Shown here: positions 47,083-58,889 of the stretch, in pieces
Position numbering within the stretch: the stretch's first letter is position 1
Layout of the letters: every line of letters starts with the position of its first letter
NCBI GenBank assembly: GCA_930367205.1
Contig: OV884011.1
Span: forward strand, 40,127,754-40,191,753
Source of the DNA: Acanthosoma haemorrhoidale
Taxonomy: Eukaryota; Arthropoda; Insecta; Hemiptera; Acanthosomatidae
Direction of reading: 5' to 3'
DNA: 64,000 nucleotides
The notes under the pieces: generated by a model
What the model was told of the DNA's origin: nothing
The model's database searches: none
What the model saw: only the letters and a program-made list of their open reading frames with translations
Program-made: the position numbers and the translations under genes

Positions 47083-49590
47083 ATGCTTTCAATTATGGGT
47101 GGGGACTTCACCAATACCATTTGGACCAACACTGGGGGTCAAGAGCCACGAATACACGAGGACGTGCTTTGCTGTCTGCACTCACACGGAAACATTACTC
47201 CACTATCTCTCCTGACACAGCCACCTATTGGCCATCTGATCCCAACCGAAATCCTGATCTTCCTTGAATTCGAAATCTCTGATCTCCTTCCCTGATCTCT
47301 CTTTTTCTACAATAGTTTAGGAACACTAAACTATTCACTCACGCGCCTCGATGACCTTTCCTCCGATCATAGTCCTTTATAATTAACCATTTCCCTAAGA
47401 CCAATTCACAAACTGCCTCCTCCTTCATTTATTAGAGGCCCAGTTGACTGGGACCACTTTCGCCAGCTAATTACAGAGTCTGTAGACCTCAAATTGTCCC
47501 TGAAAACATCCCAAGACCTAGACGATGCAGTGCATTCCTTCACTACTCTGGTCCAGGGGTCGGCTTGGGAGGCATCGTCACCCAAAAATCCACAATCATA
47601 ATCGTTTACCTCAGCATCTCAAAGATCTAATCCAATCCAAACGCCACTCCAGAACAGTGTGGCAAAGATCCCAGCATCCTGCTGATCGCCGCACGTACAA
47701 TCAGTACTGCCGATTGGTAAAGCGGCGATTGGCATCCTTCCGTTCCGATTCTTTCAATTCCTACCTCTCCCCTATGTCTACCAGGGATAACTCCTTGTGG
47801 AATGTAACCAAAAAAATACTAAAGTATCAACCTGTTTCACACCCACTCCGTCGTGATGATGGGTCCTGGGCGGCTTCGGATGGAGATAGGTCGGAGGAAT
47901 TTGCTCTGCATCTTACCCATACGTTCACACCTCACCTTTCACATCTAAACCATACTCACAGCACAACTGTGGAAGATTTACTCACTTCACCTATTCCTCT
48001 CTCTCTTCCCCCAAAAGCCGTTAATCCCTCTGAGGTCAAATCCGAACGACGCACTTTCCTCTCCTCTGGAAACATTCCATTATTGTCCTCTTCGCCAAAC
48101 CCGTTACTCACCCAATGACGCCTCATCTTACCGTCCAATAAGCCTACTCCCTATCCTCTCAAAAATATTTGAGAAACTCCTACTAAAACGTCTACTTCCA
48201 ATTATTGAATCCAAAAACCTTTTTCCCACACACCAGTTAGTTTCCGCCAACGACATTCCACTGCTCAATAAGGCCTTCGCGTTGTTGATCACATCTCCTC
48301 AGCTCTTGAAACCAAACAGTATTGCACTGCTGCCTTTCTTGATATAGCTCAATCTTTTGACAGGGTTTGGCACGCAGGTTTACTCTACAAGTTCAAAAGA
48401 TATTTACCACAGACCCTTTTCCTAATCCTACAGTCCTGCCTTTCAAAGCGCTTCTTCCAAGTCCGCTGTGGTTTAGAATATTCAAACTACTATCCTATAA
48501 ATGAAGGAGTTCCACAGGGCAGTGTCCTGGGCCCCATTCTCTATAACCTATACACCGCTGATGTCCCCTCTACTCCCAATACCTTCTTGGCCACATTTGC
48601 AGGTGACACTGCAGTCTTGTCATCTAACCCAGACCCCGACATAGCATCCTATAACCTTCAAAAACACCTTGACGAGATCGAGTATTGGTGCAACCAATGG
48701 CGGATTAAAGTTAATGAAGCTAAATGTTCCCACATTACCTTCACCCTTTGTCGCAAGTCTTGTCCACTAGTTTATTTTAATTCTATTCCTCTCCCTGTAT
48801 CCGAGACAGTATGGTACTTAGGCTTCCATCTCGACAAACGACTGACCTGGAACCCACATACGAGACTAAAAAGACAAGAACTAAACAGACGCTTTGGACA
48901 ACTATACAGACTACTTAAAAGGACATCCCATCTCTCAATAGAAAATAAACTACTAATCTACAAAGTTATACTTAAACCAATCTGGACATACGGAATAGAT
49001 CTATGGGGGACAGCAAAAAAGTCGAACATCAAGCTAATCCATACCTTTCAATCAAAAGTCCTGAGAACAATAGTAAATGCCCTTATTATGTCAGCAACAA
49101 AACCCTTCATAACGACCTTAATATACCCTACATTCTAGAACTCATCCCTTCCAAGTTTATGAAATTCCACAGTAGCCTATCCAACCACCCTAATCCCCTA
49201 GCACGGTCATTGCACTGCGCCACTCATCCCTATAATCCTCCTCGGAGACTGAAACAGCAGTGGCCTCGTGACCTGCTATAATCGAGTGACAGTGGGAGTC
49301 CTGGCAATGGCCAGTTTCTCCAATCATGTCCTGAGCGTCTGCTGCTCTCGCGCTCTTGGTCAGTCTCCACTGGCTAGTATCCGGTGACACGGCTGACGGA
49401 GAAGCGTGGGGGACTTCCCAAGACTCCGCTTTCTCTTCGCATGTGGACTTGGGAGGCCTCTGGGCTGTCTGTAAATATTGTATGAATGAGCGAGTGAATG
49501 ATGAATTGTAATTATGGTATGAATGATAGTATATCTTAATTACTTATTGCCTAGCAAGGCAGATTGTAATTTTAGCACAATAAAGGAATT
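47083..49590 (+). mobile_element. Jockey-type LINE, 5'-truncated and inactivated
   Basis: Reading 5' to 3': an endonuclease remnant (GGDF, PTEILIFLEFEISD) at about 47090-47290; a connecting region at 47525-48118 (SLWNVTKKILKYQPV); an RT core from about 48120 with several frame breaks; GVPQGSVLGPILYNLYTADV at 48507-48570; and an open stretch at 48587-49138 through LENKLLIYK-like 'IENKLLIYK' and PIWTYGIDLWG. The catalytic FADD is FAGD (48596-48607), which should abolish activity. The 3' tail ends in AATAAAGGAATTATC near 49580. Confidence 0.8.
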
Positions 49591-49924
49591 ATCATATAAT
49601 GCTTTCGAAAATAAACTTTATTCAGATTAATTCCGATTAAATTATTAGAAAACAATTTTTAATTAACAAATGTACTGCTAAATAAATATTTTGTCCCTTG
49701 GCATTGTAATATGTGCTAATTTTTTGAGAGATGAGTAATGAGTGAACATTTTTCTTGATTTATCAATTTCAATCATCAATCATCACTTTGACCAAAGTTG
49801 CAGGGATTAGTTAAAACGCACATACATAAACAGAAGTCGTGTTGTTTACATAAACAAAAACAACAAATACAAGCACCTGTATCAAGGTCTATTACAGCGT
49901 AGACATCCTCAACTGTCCCCCTCC

Positions 49925-49948
49925 CCTAAGTACTGTCACAATATAAAT
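49925..49948 (+). promoter_or_regulatory. Family-like promoter of the proposed small-peptide gene
   Basis: CCTAAGTACT (49925) followed by TATAAAT (49942-49948), 62 bp before ATGAACTCTTTTGTCTTT. The CCAAGGACT box is only loosely matched, but TATA-to-ATG distance is exactly that of the array genes. Confidence 0.55.
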
Positions 49949-50003
49949 AGTGTCGGGCAGATTCCAGGATACCCGGTCAACGGTTGCTGTTCTTACCTTC
50001 GAC

Positions 50004-53000
50004 ATGAACTCTTTTGTCTTTGTAAGTTAATTTAATTTTTATTACCCAGTTTCATTGGTGAGTTTATTTGTTATGGCTTTCCTTCTTCTAATGACTGCAA
50101 AACAGTTGATTGTAGGCATAGTATTTGGCAGATTGCTCTTACATACGAACGTAGTAACTTAATGGGAACCCATCTCCGCCTATGGGGTGGGGGGCTACCA
50201 TTTAGAAAAAAGGGTCTATCAAGGCTAAATAATAGGATCAGTACTGATTATAAACTGAATTGTATTTTTTGAAATATATGTACATGTATATTAAAGCAAT
50301 ATTTTGATTTCATTTTAAATATATTGATTAATTTTGCTATATTTCAGATGTATTAGATATTAAAAAGATTTAGGAGGTCATGGCATTAAACAGTGCATAG
50401 TGATCTAGATTATTTTGGCTTTCTCTTAAAAATTTGCGCCCTGTTCACGACTACTCATATGTTACTTAGTGATGACCACTTTTCTTTTGGCAATGAGCTA
50501 AGAGGCATCTTAGTTGTTGAATTAGATATAAAGGAGGCAGTGTATCATGTACACAGTACGTTATTAATTACTGATTGAAAGAGACAAGCATTATCGTTAT
50601 TTGATACTAGAAAGAAACGGGATAGAAAGAAACAAAAGCCGTAGTTAAAAAAACATTTTATAAACTTAATACTGAAGAGGAAGAAGAAAACATCCATCGA
50701 AGAGCAAACAATGTAAATACATATTTCTTTATTTTTTTAATCATATTTTCTAAATGTGAGTTAAACTATGCCTGAGATAATATATATATATGTATAACCA
50801 ATTTACACTGCAATATTTGACACCGCGCCTTACATATATAATTGCTTAATTTAGTAAATATTATGTAATAATGATACCTTGTTCACAGATACGCAGCAAC
50901 ATAAAAAAAAATGTTAAAAAAGCTGCTCCTGTAGCGGGTGGGAGCCGTTCGATGTCTCGGGCATCGCTGGTGTCACATACCGCGTTAGTTCCGAGGCATT
51001 GGGCTTTCCCATGTGTGTGGATATGTCAAAATTTGTGTATTGTACTTATGTATCTTTGTTAGGTGGTTTACAAATGGATGTGTGAGTAGCGTAACTATAG
51101 AATACCTAAAGCAATTTACACCAAACCTGGTAAAAATGACTTACAATCTGGGAACAAATACTATGGGAGACACACTGCCTAGGGTGACAAAATGTCCGGT
51201 ATTGATGAGAATCCATAGTTTAGAGTTCATTGCGATGAATAGTGACACTGATAGCATCTAATTGCAAGTTCAGTCCTATCAGCATAAATGGAGCGAAGGG
51301 GTGAAAAATAAAATGTCCAAAACGACCGATATTAGAGTGAAATCCATAGTTTTTAGGGTTTCTGATTGGTGACATTCCCAATGACATTTGAAGTCAAGAT
51401 TAGTCTAGACCTATCATAGAGACTCCATAGAAACCTCAGAATTTTTTTAGAAACGAATAGAACTCGGCAGAAGCATGTCGGGTCGTCACGAGGGGGCCTA
51501 GTTACCCTAGCCCTAGTAACGAAGTGAGGGTTAAATAGGCTATGACCTGAACGACTACGTCATGACGGGTCTTACTACTGAGCTATCTGACTCCATATCT
51601 GATAGGTATGTGCCCCGACAATGCAATATGTTCAGGAGAAGAGGTACAGGGGTAGGTATTGTAGGTAGTTTATGTGGTCTTGGAATGACCACGAATTTAC
51701 ACTCGGTATCTAAGGGTAGGCGAAAACTGTCCAGATCACAAAGGTGAGTGTGAACCGGAGAGAGGCACACTGGATCGCTGGGGGAGAAGCTATTAGGTAA
51801 AGTTTGTAGGGCCCCAGGAGACCGTCATCCGCAAGGAAGAAATCTCTTCCAAGGAGGTGCTAGTTTTAGCGAGACGAAGGCATAGAATCCCTCTAGAAAG
51901 GTGTGGGGGTCTGACAACGCCGGACTCGAACATAACGAGATTAGGGAAGAGAGATGCATAGGTTTTCATAAATTAGAAGGCCAAATCTTGAAACATCAGT
52001 GCAGCTGCAAGTACCAGTCCAGAGGTTTGCCGTAGTTTGAATGAATAATCGGCTAAAACTAGGGGATATATATATATATCCCCAAGTAGTCAATGAGCTG
52101 GGGTCTTATTCTGGCCAACCGCATTGTAGGCCTGGATGGTGCTTGAATGTTCTAGACACTCAGCCCCTACATTTGCTGGTAAGCCCGGTAGGGGCCCAGG
52201 CTGGCTACCTGACCCCTGCTGGGCCTGCCACTGAACTCGTCTGCAGCTACGTCTTTTATTGTTTACAACAATATTTACACAAATATGACTTGTGGTTTGG
52301 TAATATTATTTACATTTGTTTAAATGTTATAACCAATTTACAATATATACAGTAGAATAGAGGGTGATTTATCTTATGTAGTTAGTGGTCGCTACAAAGC
52401 ATATAGAAGATTGTGGAAAAAGTAGAACCTTCTGGTAAATCATAGAAATTAAAAGAACTTTGTGTACTTATCTAGATTTTTTTTGGATTGGAACCACTTT
52501 TTTTATACTTAAAGGTGAATTTCTGATTATTTTACTACAGAATCTCAACCGATGACACAAGGCTGTTTGTTATGAAGGTGATGGGTAATGTGAATGAAGG
52601 GCCTATCTTAACAGAAAAAAAGGGTGAAAAAGTTGTTATCCCACGAATACTATTCATGCCAACGCTTCTCTCTGTTAACTTTTAGAGATTGGAATTTTCA
52701 GCGAGTCTTACGATCTCGATCACGATTAACTTTATTTAGTTAGATTAGATTAACTTAGTTAAAGGCACTCAAAAGTCAGTTAAGCACTGAGCGTGGAGAT
52801 TGCTATGTTTTTCCAACGGACTACTTTATGCAGCTTGCTAAGAGTGGGTTCACCCAAGAATGTATTAATAATTTCTCCTGGAGACTAAAAACGTTTTTTA
52901 TAAGCAAGTTTGAGTTGCATTAATATTTTAGTCAAATTATAAAAACCTTTACTTTATTTATAATTATTATACTGAAAATTTGTAATTACCTGTAAATGAT

Positions 53001-55699
53001 ATTACTTTGATGTTTACACTGCCATTTTCTCTTTAATATTAGATCGGGATAAATAAATGCCCAACAATGCCGGGTATTGTAAGATTTGCTGCTAAATTCA
53101 GGCATTTCTAAATGCATTTTGAAAATTGATATGTTCTAGAGACTGTCCGTTAAAATACATGTTTCTCCACTCTAATTCATTAAAAGGTAGAAAAGTGGAT
53201 TTAAATGTGAGAATTGGTATGAATAATATAGTCTTTTTGTGTTAATAAGATGGGAATGAATACCTTGGGGAAAATGCTAAAACATATATATAAACGAAAA
53301 TGAAGATGTAGAAAGGGAAGAAAAAAAATATCGTAAAGATGCATACAGGTTTTCTGTGATATGAGCCTAAGTTTCTTAAATACTTATTAAATGATTGTGT
53401 GGTACTTTTGATATCGGCAGTAAATGCTGACATTTCTAAAAAGAAAATATTTGAATTATGAGGACATAAATAGCTTCTGAGGAGACATATCAATTAACTT
53501 TTTTTTTTCTCAGATGGATTTTCGTTATTCCATCTTAACCGAAGCACTATTGTATATCCAGTTGTGGACTAAACTTTCATAGAGGACACAAACATAGACG
53601 GTATGGTCCATCTCTTCAATAGGATTATCCTAAACGGGCATTTAATTTTTCTCTTCTATCCAACTCTTCCTTAAACAATCTCTTTTCGGGCCTGTAACAA
53701 TATCTATTGATCCTGCAAAAAATCTAGATTGATCCTCTTAATGCTCTCTTAATGACGCTCTGACTAAATGTCTGCTCATTACACTAAATTAACCCTACCA
53801 GTCACTTTTCCAAACATCCTGCTCTAGAACTCCTGCATATATTTTAAGCTACCAGATATCTGGAAAAAACAAATATTATCCCTATTCCAAAAAGTTGTAA
53901 TCCTACCTCACCGGCCGATTATCGCCATATTTATATCTCATGTAGACTGGTTCAATGCCTCTTGAACACGGTGTTTAGTCACAACTCACCACCTTCCTAC
54001 AGCAAAGAAATATCCTTGACCCTCTCTAATCTGGCTTCATGCTGTACATACCACTCTACTAAGAATAGCTCATGACATTAGATTTGCTATTCCCCCGTAC
54101 TTATAATAATATACGTATAAAGTTCCCGAAATTATCCTTTTTGTCTTCAGTAAAATTTTGCATATTTAACATCAAAGATGTGCATTAATGCCAAAATCAC
54201 CCCCGATCCCCCTCATGTTCTTAACCTCGTACAACTACAATACTACACACCTTAAAAATCGCAAAATCCTTCTGGACTCCCCCCCCCTCTACTCACCACG
54301 CTCCTTCGTGAAATATTTTCAAAACTACAATGTCTAACTATTTCCTAACACAAACAAACGGGTAGTTGTAATAATCCAAAAAGTTACAAAATTGAAAAGT
54401 TATTATTATTTTCTTTACGTTTATTTTGTATTATTAAAGTGCTAACTACTGTTAGAGAGTTGATTTTTATTTCATTATTTTTATATTACGTAGGTTACTA
54501 AAGTGTGTTAACAATACCTACTTAGGTTTTTTTTTTTTTTTATGTGTATATCTAGGCAAGTATGCATTTTTACATATTTATGCATGAGTAAGTGTAATGC
54601 ATGTATTTATGTAGATATATTATTTATATTTGTATGGCATTATTTTTTCTTCACAGTCTCTATGTTTACATTCATTTTCATTTCAACTTTTAATTCTTTA
54701 TAAATCTTTTATGCCTATGTGGATATTTTTTACTATTCCTTATCTTATTTCATTTTTTTTTCTGCATATTGTAAATTTTAGCAGAGAATGATACTGTATA
54801 AGTGCCCACTTTATGTAAAATAATTTTTTTAAATACACAAAGGCCCAAGGTAATAAAAATATTATCATTAATATCACGTGCAGACAGTAAGACAGATGAA
54901 AGACAATCGCCCGTACCTTTAATTAAATATATAAATTATATATAAATAAAGTAAAATAAAAGAATTAACTGAAAAATGAAACATAATACTTGATTGATAT
55001 TATGTTATAATAAATTTTACTGGTATTTCCTGGCGGAATTCTGATTACTGCGGTAGCGAATTGGATTATTTTTGAATTAGAAAGTCTTCTTCATTACTAT
55101 TCTGATCTGATATATAATATATTGAAGTAAAACTGGTATTCGATCATACTACACGTCAACGAACGCTAACGTTATATCAATACGTTGTGTGATGAATTTT
55201 TAATGGTGATGCTTTCAAAAACTTAGTCTGTGACGGAGGAGCTGCCTCCGTGAAACAGACTGAATCACCATTAGTTTCGGCGAAACACAAATTAATGAAT
55301 AGAACAGCGAATGTCCTCACGTTGGGAGAAGTAACGCAGGTTGAAGACGTCCATGAACTGTAATTTTCACTAGTGACAACTCACAGTAAATCACCTCACC
55401 AAATTGCGTTACAAATTACGCCCTGCCTAAAGCTGATGTTCCGTAACGTGACTTTTATATAGTGTGTGGAGTAATATTGTGTGTATTGACCTCTAATGTT
55501 GTTGTATTTGCAGCTGTTGTTGGTGTTGGCGTGTGTTGCAGCAGTAATTGCTGCCGAGGAGAAGGAGCAGAGCAGAGGTAAACGCTACGCTTGGGGATGG
55601 CCATGGGCTAGCAGCTACCTCTACGCATCTCCGATAGTACGTGTGCCATATGGGTACCCGTTAGGTTGGTACGCACCAGGATATGGTCTGCATGGGTAG
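50004..55699 (+). CDS. Small secreted aromatic-rich peptide gene (67 aa), proposed two-exon model
   Basis: The 3' exon, 55514-55699, follows TATTTGCAG and reads LLLVLACVAAVIAAEEKEQ, then SRGKR, then a 37-residue mature segment with seven Tyr and four Trp (YAWGWPWASSYLYASP..., ending YAPGYGLHG). A micro-exon at 50004-50021 (MNSFVF, then GTAAGT) has the family promoter spacing and matching phase 0; together they make a complete signal peptide. The alternative is a single-exon start at 55496 (MLLYLQ), which would sit only ~40 bp after a TATATAG string at 55457 and would place an acceptor-like TTTGCAG inside the coding sequence. The dibasic KR after the signal peptide echoes RLRR/RLKR of the decapeptide proteins. 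A cuticle or short structural peptide is likely; a peptide hormone is less likely. The intron contains a solo LTR and a LINE relic. Confidence 0.5.
50030..51470. other. Proposed intron sequence, no gene recognised
   Basis: AT-rich sequence. About 50920-51260 is less AT-rich with an open stretch on the plus strand, but I recognise no domain. Confidence 0.35.
51476..52396 (+). mobile_element. Solo LTR, copy 2 (921 bp), TSD AAGCA
   Basis: TGTCGGGTCGTCACGAGG at the start and GTGGTCGCTACA at the end, flanked by a perfect 5-bp duplication AAGCA (51471-51475 and 52397-52401). It is longer than copies 1 and 3 by extra internal sequence, which includes a perfect palindrome GGGGATATATATATATATCCCC split around 52062-52083. 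It is the fullest copy in the window and is inside the proposed intron of the small-peptide gene. Confidence 0.85.
52400..53600. other. Non-coding, no gene recognised
   Basis: AT-rich sequence without recognisable domain, exon pair or repeat. Confidence 0.35.
53620..54340 (+). mobile_element. LINE reverse-transcriptase relic
   Basis: In broken frames the plus strand reads LPDIWKKQ, then IIPIPKSCNPTSPADYRHI (about 53850-53940), matching the start of LINE RT domains ('W+...IPIPK...PADYRPI'). Earlier text resembles the upstream linker. Highly decayed. Confidence 0.5.
55201..55273. other. 73-nt three-part hairpin
   Basis: TAATGGTGAT (55201-55210) pairs with ATCACCATTA (55264-55273). AGTCTGT (55225-55231) pairs with ACAGACT (55255-55261). 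ACGGAGG (55233-55239) pairs with CCTCCGT (55245-55251) around an AGCTG loop. All 24 base pairs are perfect; only a 14-nt bulge on the left arm is unpaired on one side. It lies 240 bp upstream of the small-peptide exon. Confidence 0.6.
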
Positions 55700-55819
55700 G
55701 CTGTCCAAGAAGTTGAGTTGGCAGTTGTCGTATGTCTTCAGCAAGGAAATACAATCGATGACAAGAACTGGGCTTTTGGAATTAAAATATAGATATCCGA
55801 ATCAATATTTGTTTCTTAT

Positions 55820-56560
55820 TTATTTTATTCATACAAAATGTTTCTCGGTGTATTAAATTAACTCCTCACGTTTGCTAATAAGTAACTACAGGGTCACCGG
55901 CCATAGTTCAGGTTCATACATTCTAAACCTACCATTCATTTTTAACAAACATCCGACAAATAAAAATCGCAGTTTTCAGCTAATATATGTACTACAACTC
56001 AATTGAGCATTGGGAAAATAATTCATGTCAGTTGTGAAGCATCACACAATAAAGGGTTTCATTATAGCTGCGGAAACGATTTTAATGATTGTTTTAACGA
56101 CTTTATTTAATACCAGTGCTCTAAAGTCCCGAGACAACACCAATATCGTTAATTGCATACCCTTGGTATAATGATAAAATATCAAGTAATTGATGGCGTT
56201 TCCTTATGATATATAGGTGTACTTTTATGATATCAAATACAATTAACATACCTCTAAAAGACACTAATCGAGATGAGGTTCAAAGCGTGAACCTTGTGTT
56301 CTGTTCATTAGTGAACACTATTTACATATTATTAATCCTACCCTTCCCAGGACGTCGAGACTACTCAAAGTCAGATGTTGAATAACAATTCATAAACTAG
56401 AACCTTATGTTCCCCACATACAATTATATTTATTTAGGGAAAGAAACTGCCCTATTGTTCCCACTCCTTCTACCCCCTTTCTTTCAATACTCGTCGTATT
56501 TACAGGTATCGCCTTATCACACGATCTCCAAATGTTTCCTACCAAGCCTGGTGGAAGTGG
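55820..56560. other. Downstream non-coding, no gene recognised
   Basis: AT-rich sequence between the small-peptide exon and the third solo LTR; no supported feature. Confidence 0.35.
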
Positions 56561-56573
56561 AAGCAAATACATC

Positions 56574-57213
56574 TGTCGGGTCGTCACTAGGGAGGTGCCT
56601 GATCACCCTAGCCCTGGTGACAAGAGCGGATTGTTCGAGTTTATAACATGGACAATCGTTCCATGACGGCGTTAATATCTGACTCCATTTATGATAGGTA
56701 TGTGCCCCGACAATGCACTATGTTCAAGAGAAGAGGTACAGAGGTTTCATAAAGAATTAGTCAAGTTTTCAGAGTTCGAGCGGTTTTCAACAAGCGTCAC
56801 GAGTAAAGGCCACGAGAGACTCGCGAGGAGACTGATGAGGAGACTGACAGACTAACAGGGCCAGTAGCCCTGCCTTAAGTACCCTCTCTACTTCCTGCTG
56901 GGAGGCTGCGAGGGTCTAATCCGGCGGTTGGGGGCTGTGGACACCAGTGGTGCTGTACCCACGCTTAATTACCCGACCCCTTGCCCCCTGGAGGTAGAGA
57001 GGCCCCCTAAAGGGTTGTTAAGTTTATGACTGTTTATGACTGCCAGCTGGTGACCCTTACTCGTGTGACTTAGTTGGCTTCCGCCTTTAATTGCTTAACA
57101 CTTTTACAATGATTTACATTTGTTTATAATACATTTAGTTCATGTTATTTTACTTTTGCTTACAATATATATGCAATAGAGTATAGGGTGATTTATCTTA
57201 TGTAGTCGCTACA
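56574..57213 (+). mobile_element. Solo LTR, copy 3 (640 bp), TSD ACATC
   Basis: TGTCGGGTCGTCACTAGGG to TAGTCGCTACA, with a perfect 5-bp target duplication ACATC (56569-56573 and 57214-57218). Close to copy 1 in the first ~200 bp and last ~150 bp. The middle has an extra stretch (GACTGATGAGGAGACTGACA) and a GC-richer block. Confidence 0.85.
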
Positions 57214-57219
57214 ACATCA

Positions 57220-58160
57220 AAACTGCATTTCAGTTCCCAACCATGTCTTCCACTTAGGCATGCAATAGAAACGTGATTAACTCCATCCAACAAACTCCTT
57301 GTGATGGAAATAGATTATTGGGATACGGAGCTCATTTGATGCATTTGATTTAATGCATTGTGACATAAAAGCTTGGCTATGTGATTTCCCAACACGTAGA
57401 TTTAATATAGAAATAGATTAACTGATAGAAATTTACTATATGAGAGTGGACAAGATGTAAGGCACACTTAGGGGAGCCAAAAATCATTACAAAAAAAGGT
57501 GTGGAGAAACAAGTAAAAAACATCCTTTGTAAAATGGGAATTCAGATCAAGGGCTAGTCAGATGGGCCGAAAGACGAGGTGGTATCCGGAAGGTACGAGA
57601 GTTATAAACATGCAAGAAGAAAAAAGTGTGAGAAGTGCAGTTTCTCCAAACCTTATCACACTCACAAGTAAAAATAAATCAAAGAGGAGACCAACCGTCA
57701 TGCGGTCGAGAACTAGGAATGAACTTGGAGGAGAGGGGTTGAAGAAAAATTTTCCTTAAAAGTTGAGCTATGAAAACTCACTCTCGCTACTCCGGGGATA
57801 GAATCGGGGGGAAGGATATCTGACTGACTTCTGAAACGAAGGCGATTGAGGAGGCCTTCCTCTTCTAGGAAGACAGATTGAAGGCTTGGAACATCCTGTC
57901 TTGTGGCACCCACATCAATGAAGACGTTGTTATAATTGTAAGCATATATTGTAATAGTTAGCATATAAGATGTTCATCATTTTATTTCAACCATTTTGAA
58001 TAAAATCATATTGAATATTCAATTTATACTAAAGAACTTCCCTCTATTGATCACCACGTATCAATTATGAGATTAGATTATCCTTTTAATTATAAGTTAA
58101 TGGAACACTAATGAATTAAATGTTCGTCTACCTTATTATATTATCATTTTACGCCAATTT
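57220..58160. other. Non-coding, no gene recognised
   Basis: Moderately AT-rich; short ORFs only, without recognisable domains. Confidence 0.35.
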
Positions 58161-58169
58161 TAAATTTAG

Positions 58170-58880
58170 AGGTAAACTTTCTCCTTGAGCACCAAAGTGG
58201 CCACACCAAATATCCTTGTTTCTTGTGCTTCTGGGATAACAGAGGCAAAACACACCACTGGATTAGAAAAGAGTGGCCTAAGAGACAAAACATCGATGGC
58301 GGGGAAAAGAATGTCATTAACGGCCCCTTAGTTGAACGAGATAAAATCAACTTTCTTCCACTGCTTATAACGCTGGGCGTAATGAAGCACCTTGTAAAAG
58401 GTCTTGCTAATAACGCTTCGGGAAAAATGCCTCAGTTGAGAACGGAAAAAATTAAAGTTGGATTATTAGACGGCCCACAAATATGAGTATTTATTAAGCA
58501 TCCTCCGTATATTCAATGAATGAGGCTGAGCGAAAAGCCTGGACTTCATTTGTTACAGTTGCCGGAATTTTTCTGAGCAAACCCACAGCTGACAACTCAT
58601 TGAACTGGTAAACGAAAAAACAATTTAAAATCCCTTGGTTGTAACATGAGTATTAAAGTGCTCTATTTACCCAGCTACTTAGACCGTTATCCTGAAAACT
58701 TAGGATACACCAGTAAGGAATAATCTGAATGATTTCATCATGATATCAAAACAATGGTGGCCCACTCCCAAGCAGGATGGGATACGCACATGATGGCAGA
58801 TTAATACTGGAGTTTAAAAAGGGACTGTTCCAAAAGGCATTCAAGAATATCACAGAAAAGAAGTTTCAGAAGTGTTCAGT
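58170..58880 (+). pseudogene. Relic of a repetitive arthropod ORF (transposon-associated)
   Basis: A broken plus-strand frame retains CLFCFWD-like 'CFLCFWDNRGKTHHWIRKEW', then INGPLVERDKINFLPL, ITLGVMKHLVKGL and LLDGPQI. Later, across stops, NEAERKAWTSF, DIKTM, GWDTHMMAD and YWSLKRDC follow. This series matches a widespread repetitive arthropod protein of unknown function ('PPLHIKLGLMKNFVKAM...GPQI...WLKRD' type), known to me from many insect and spider genomes as multi-copy ORFs. Several stops; dead copy. Confidence 0.55.
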
Positions 58881-58889
58881 GACTAGTTG

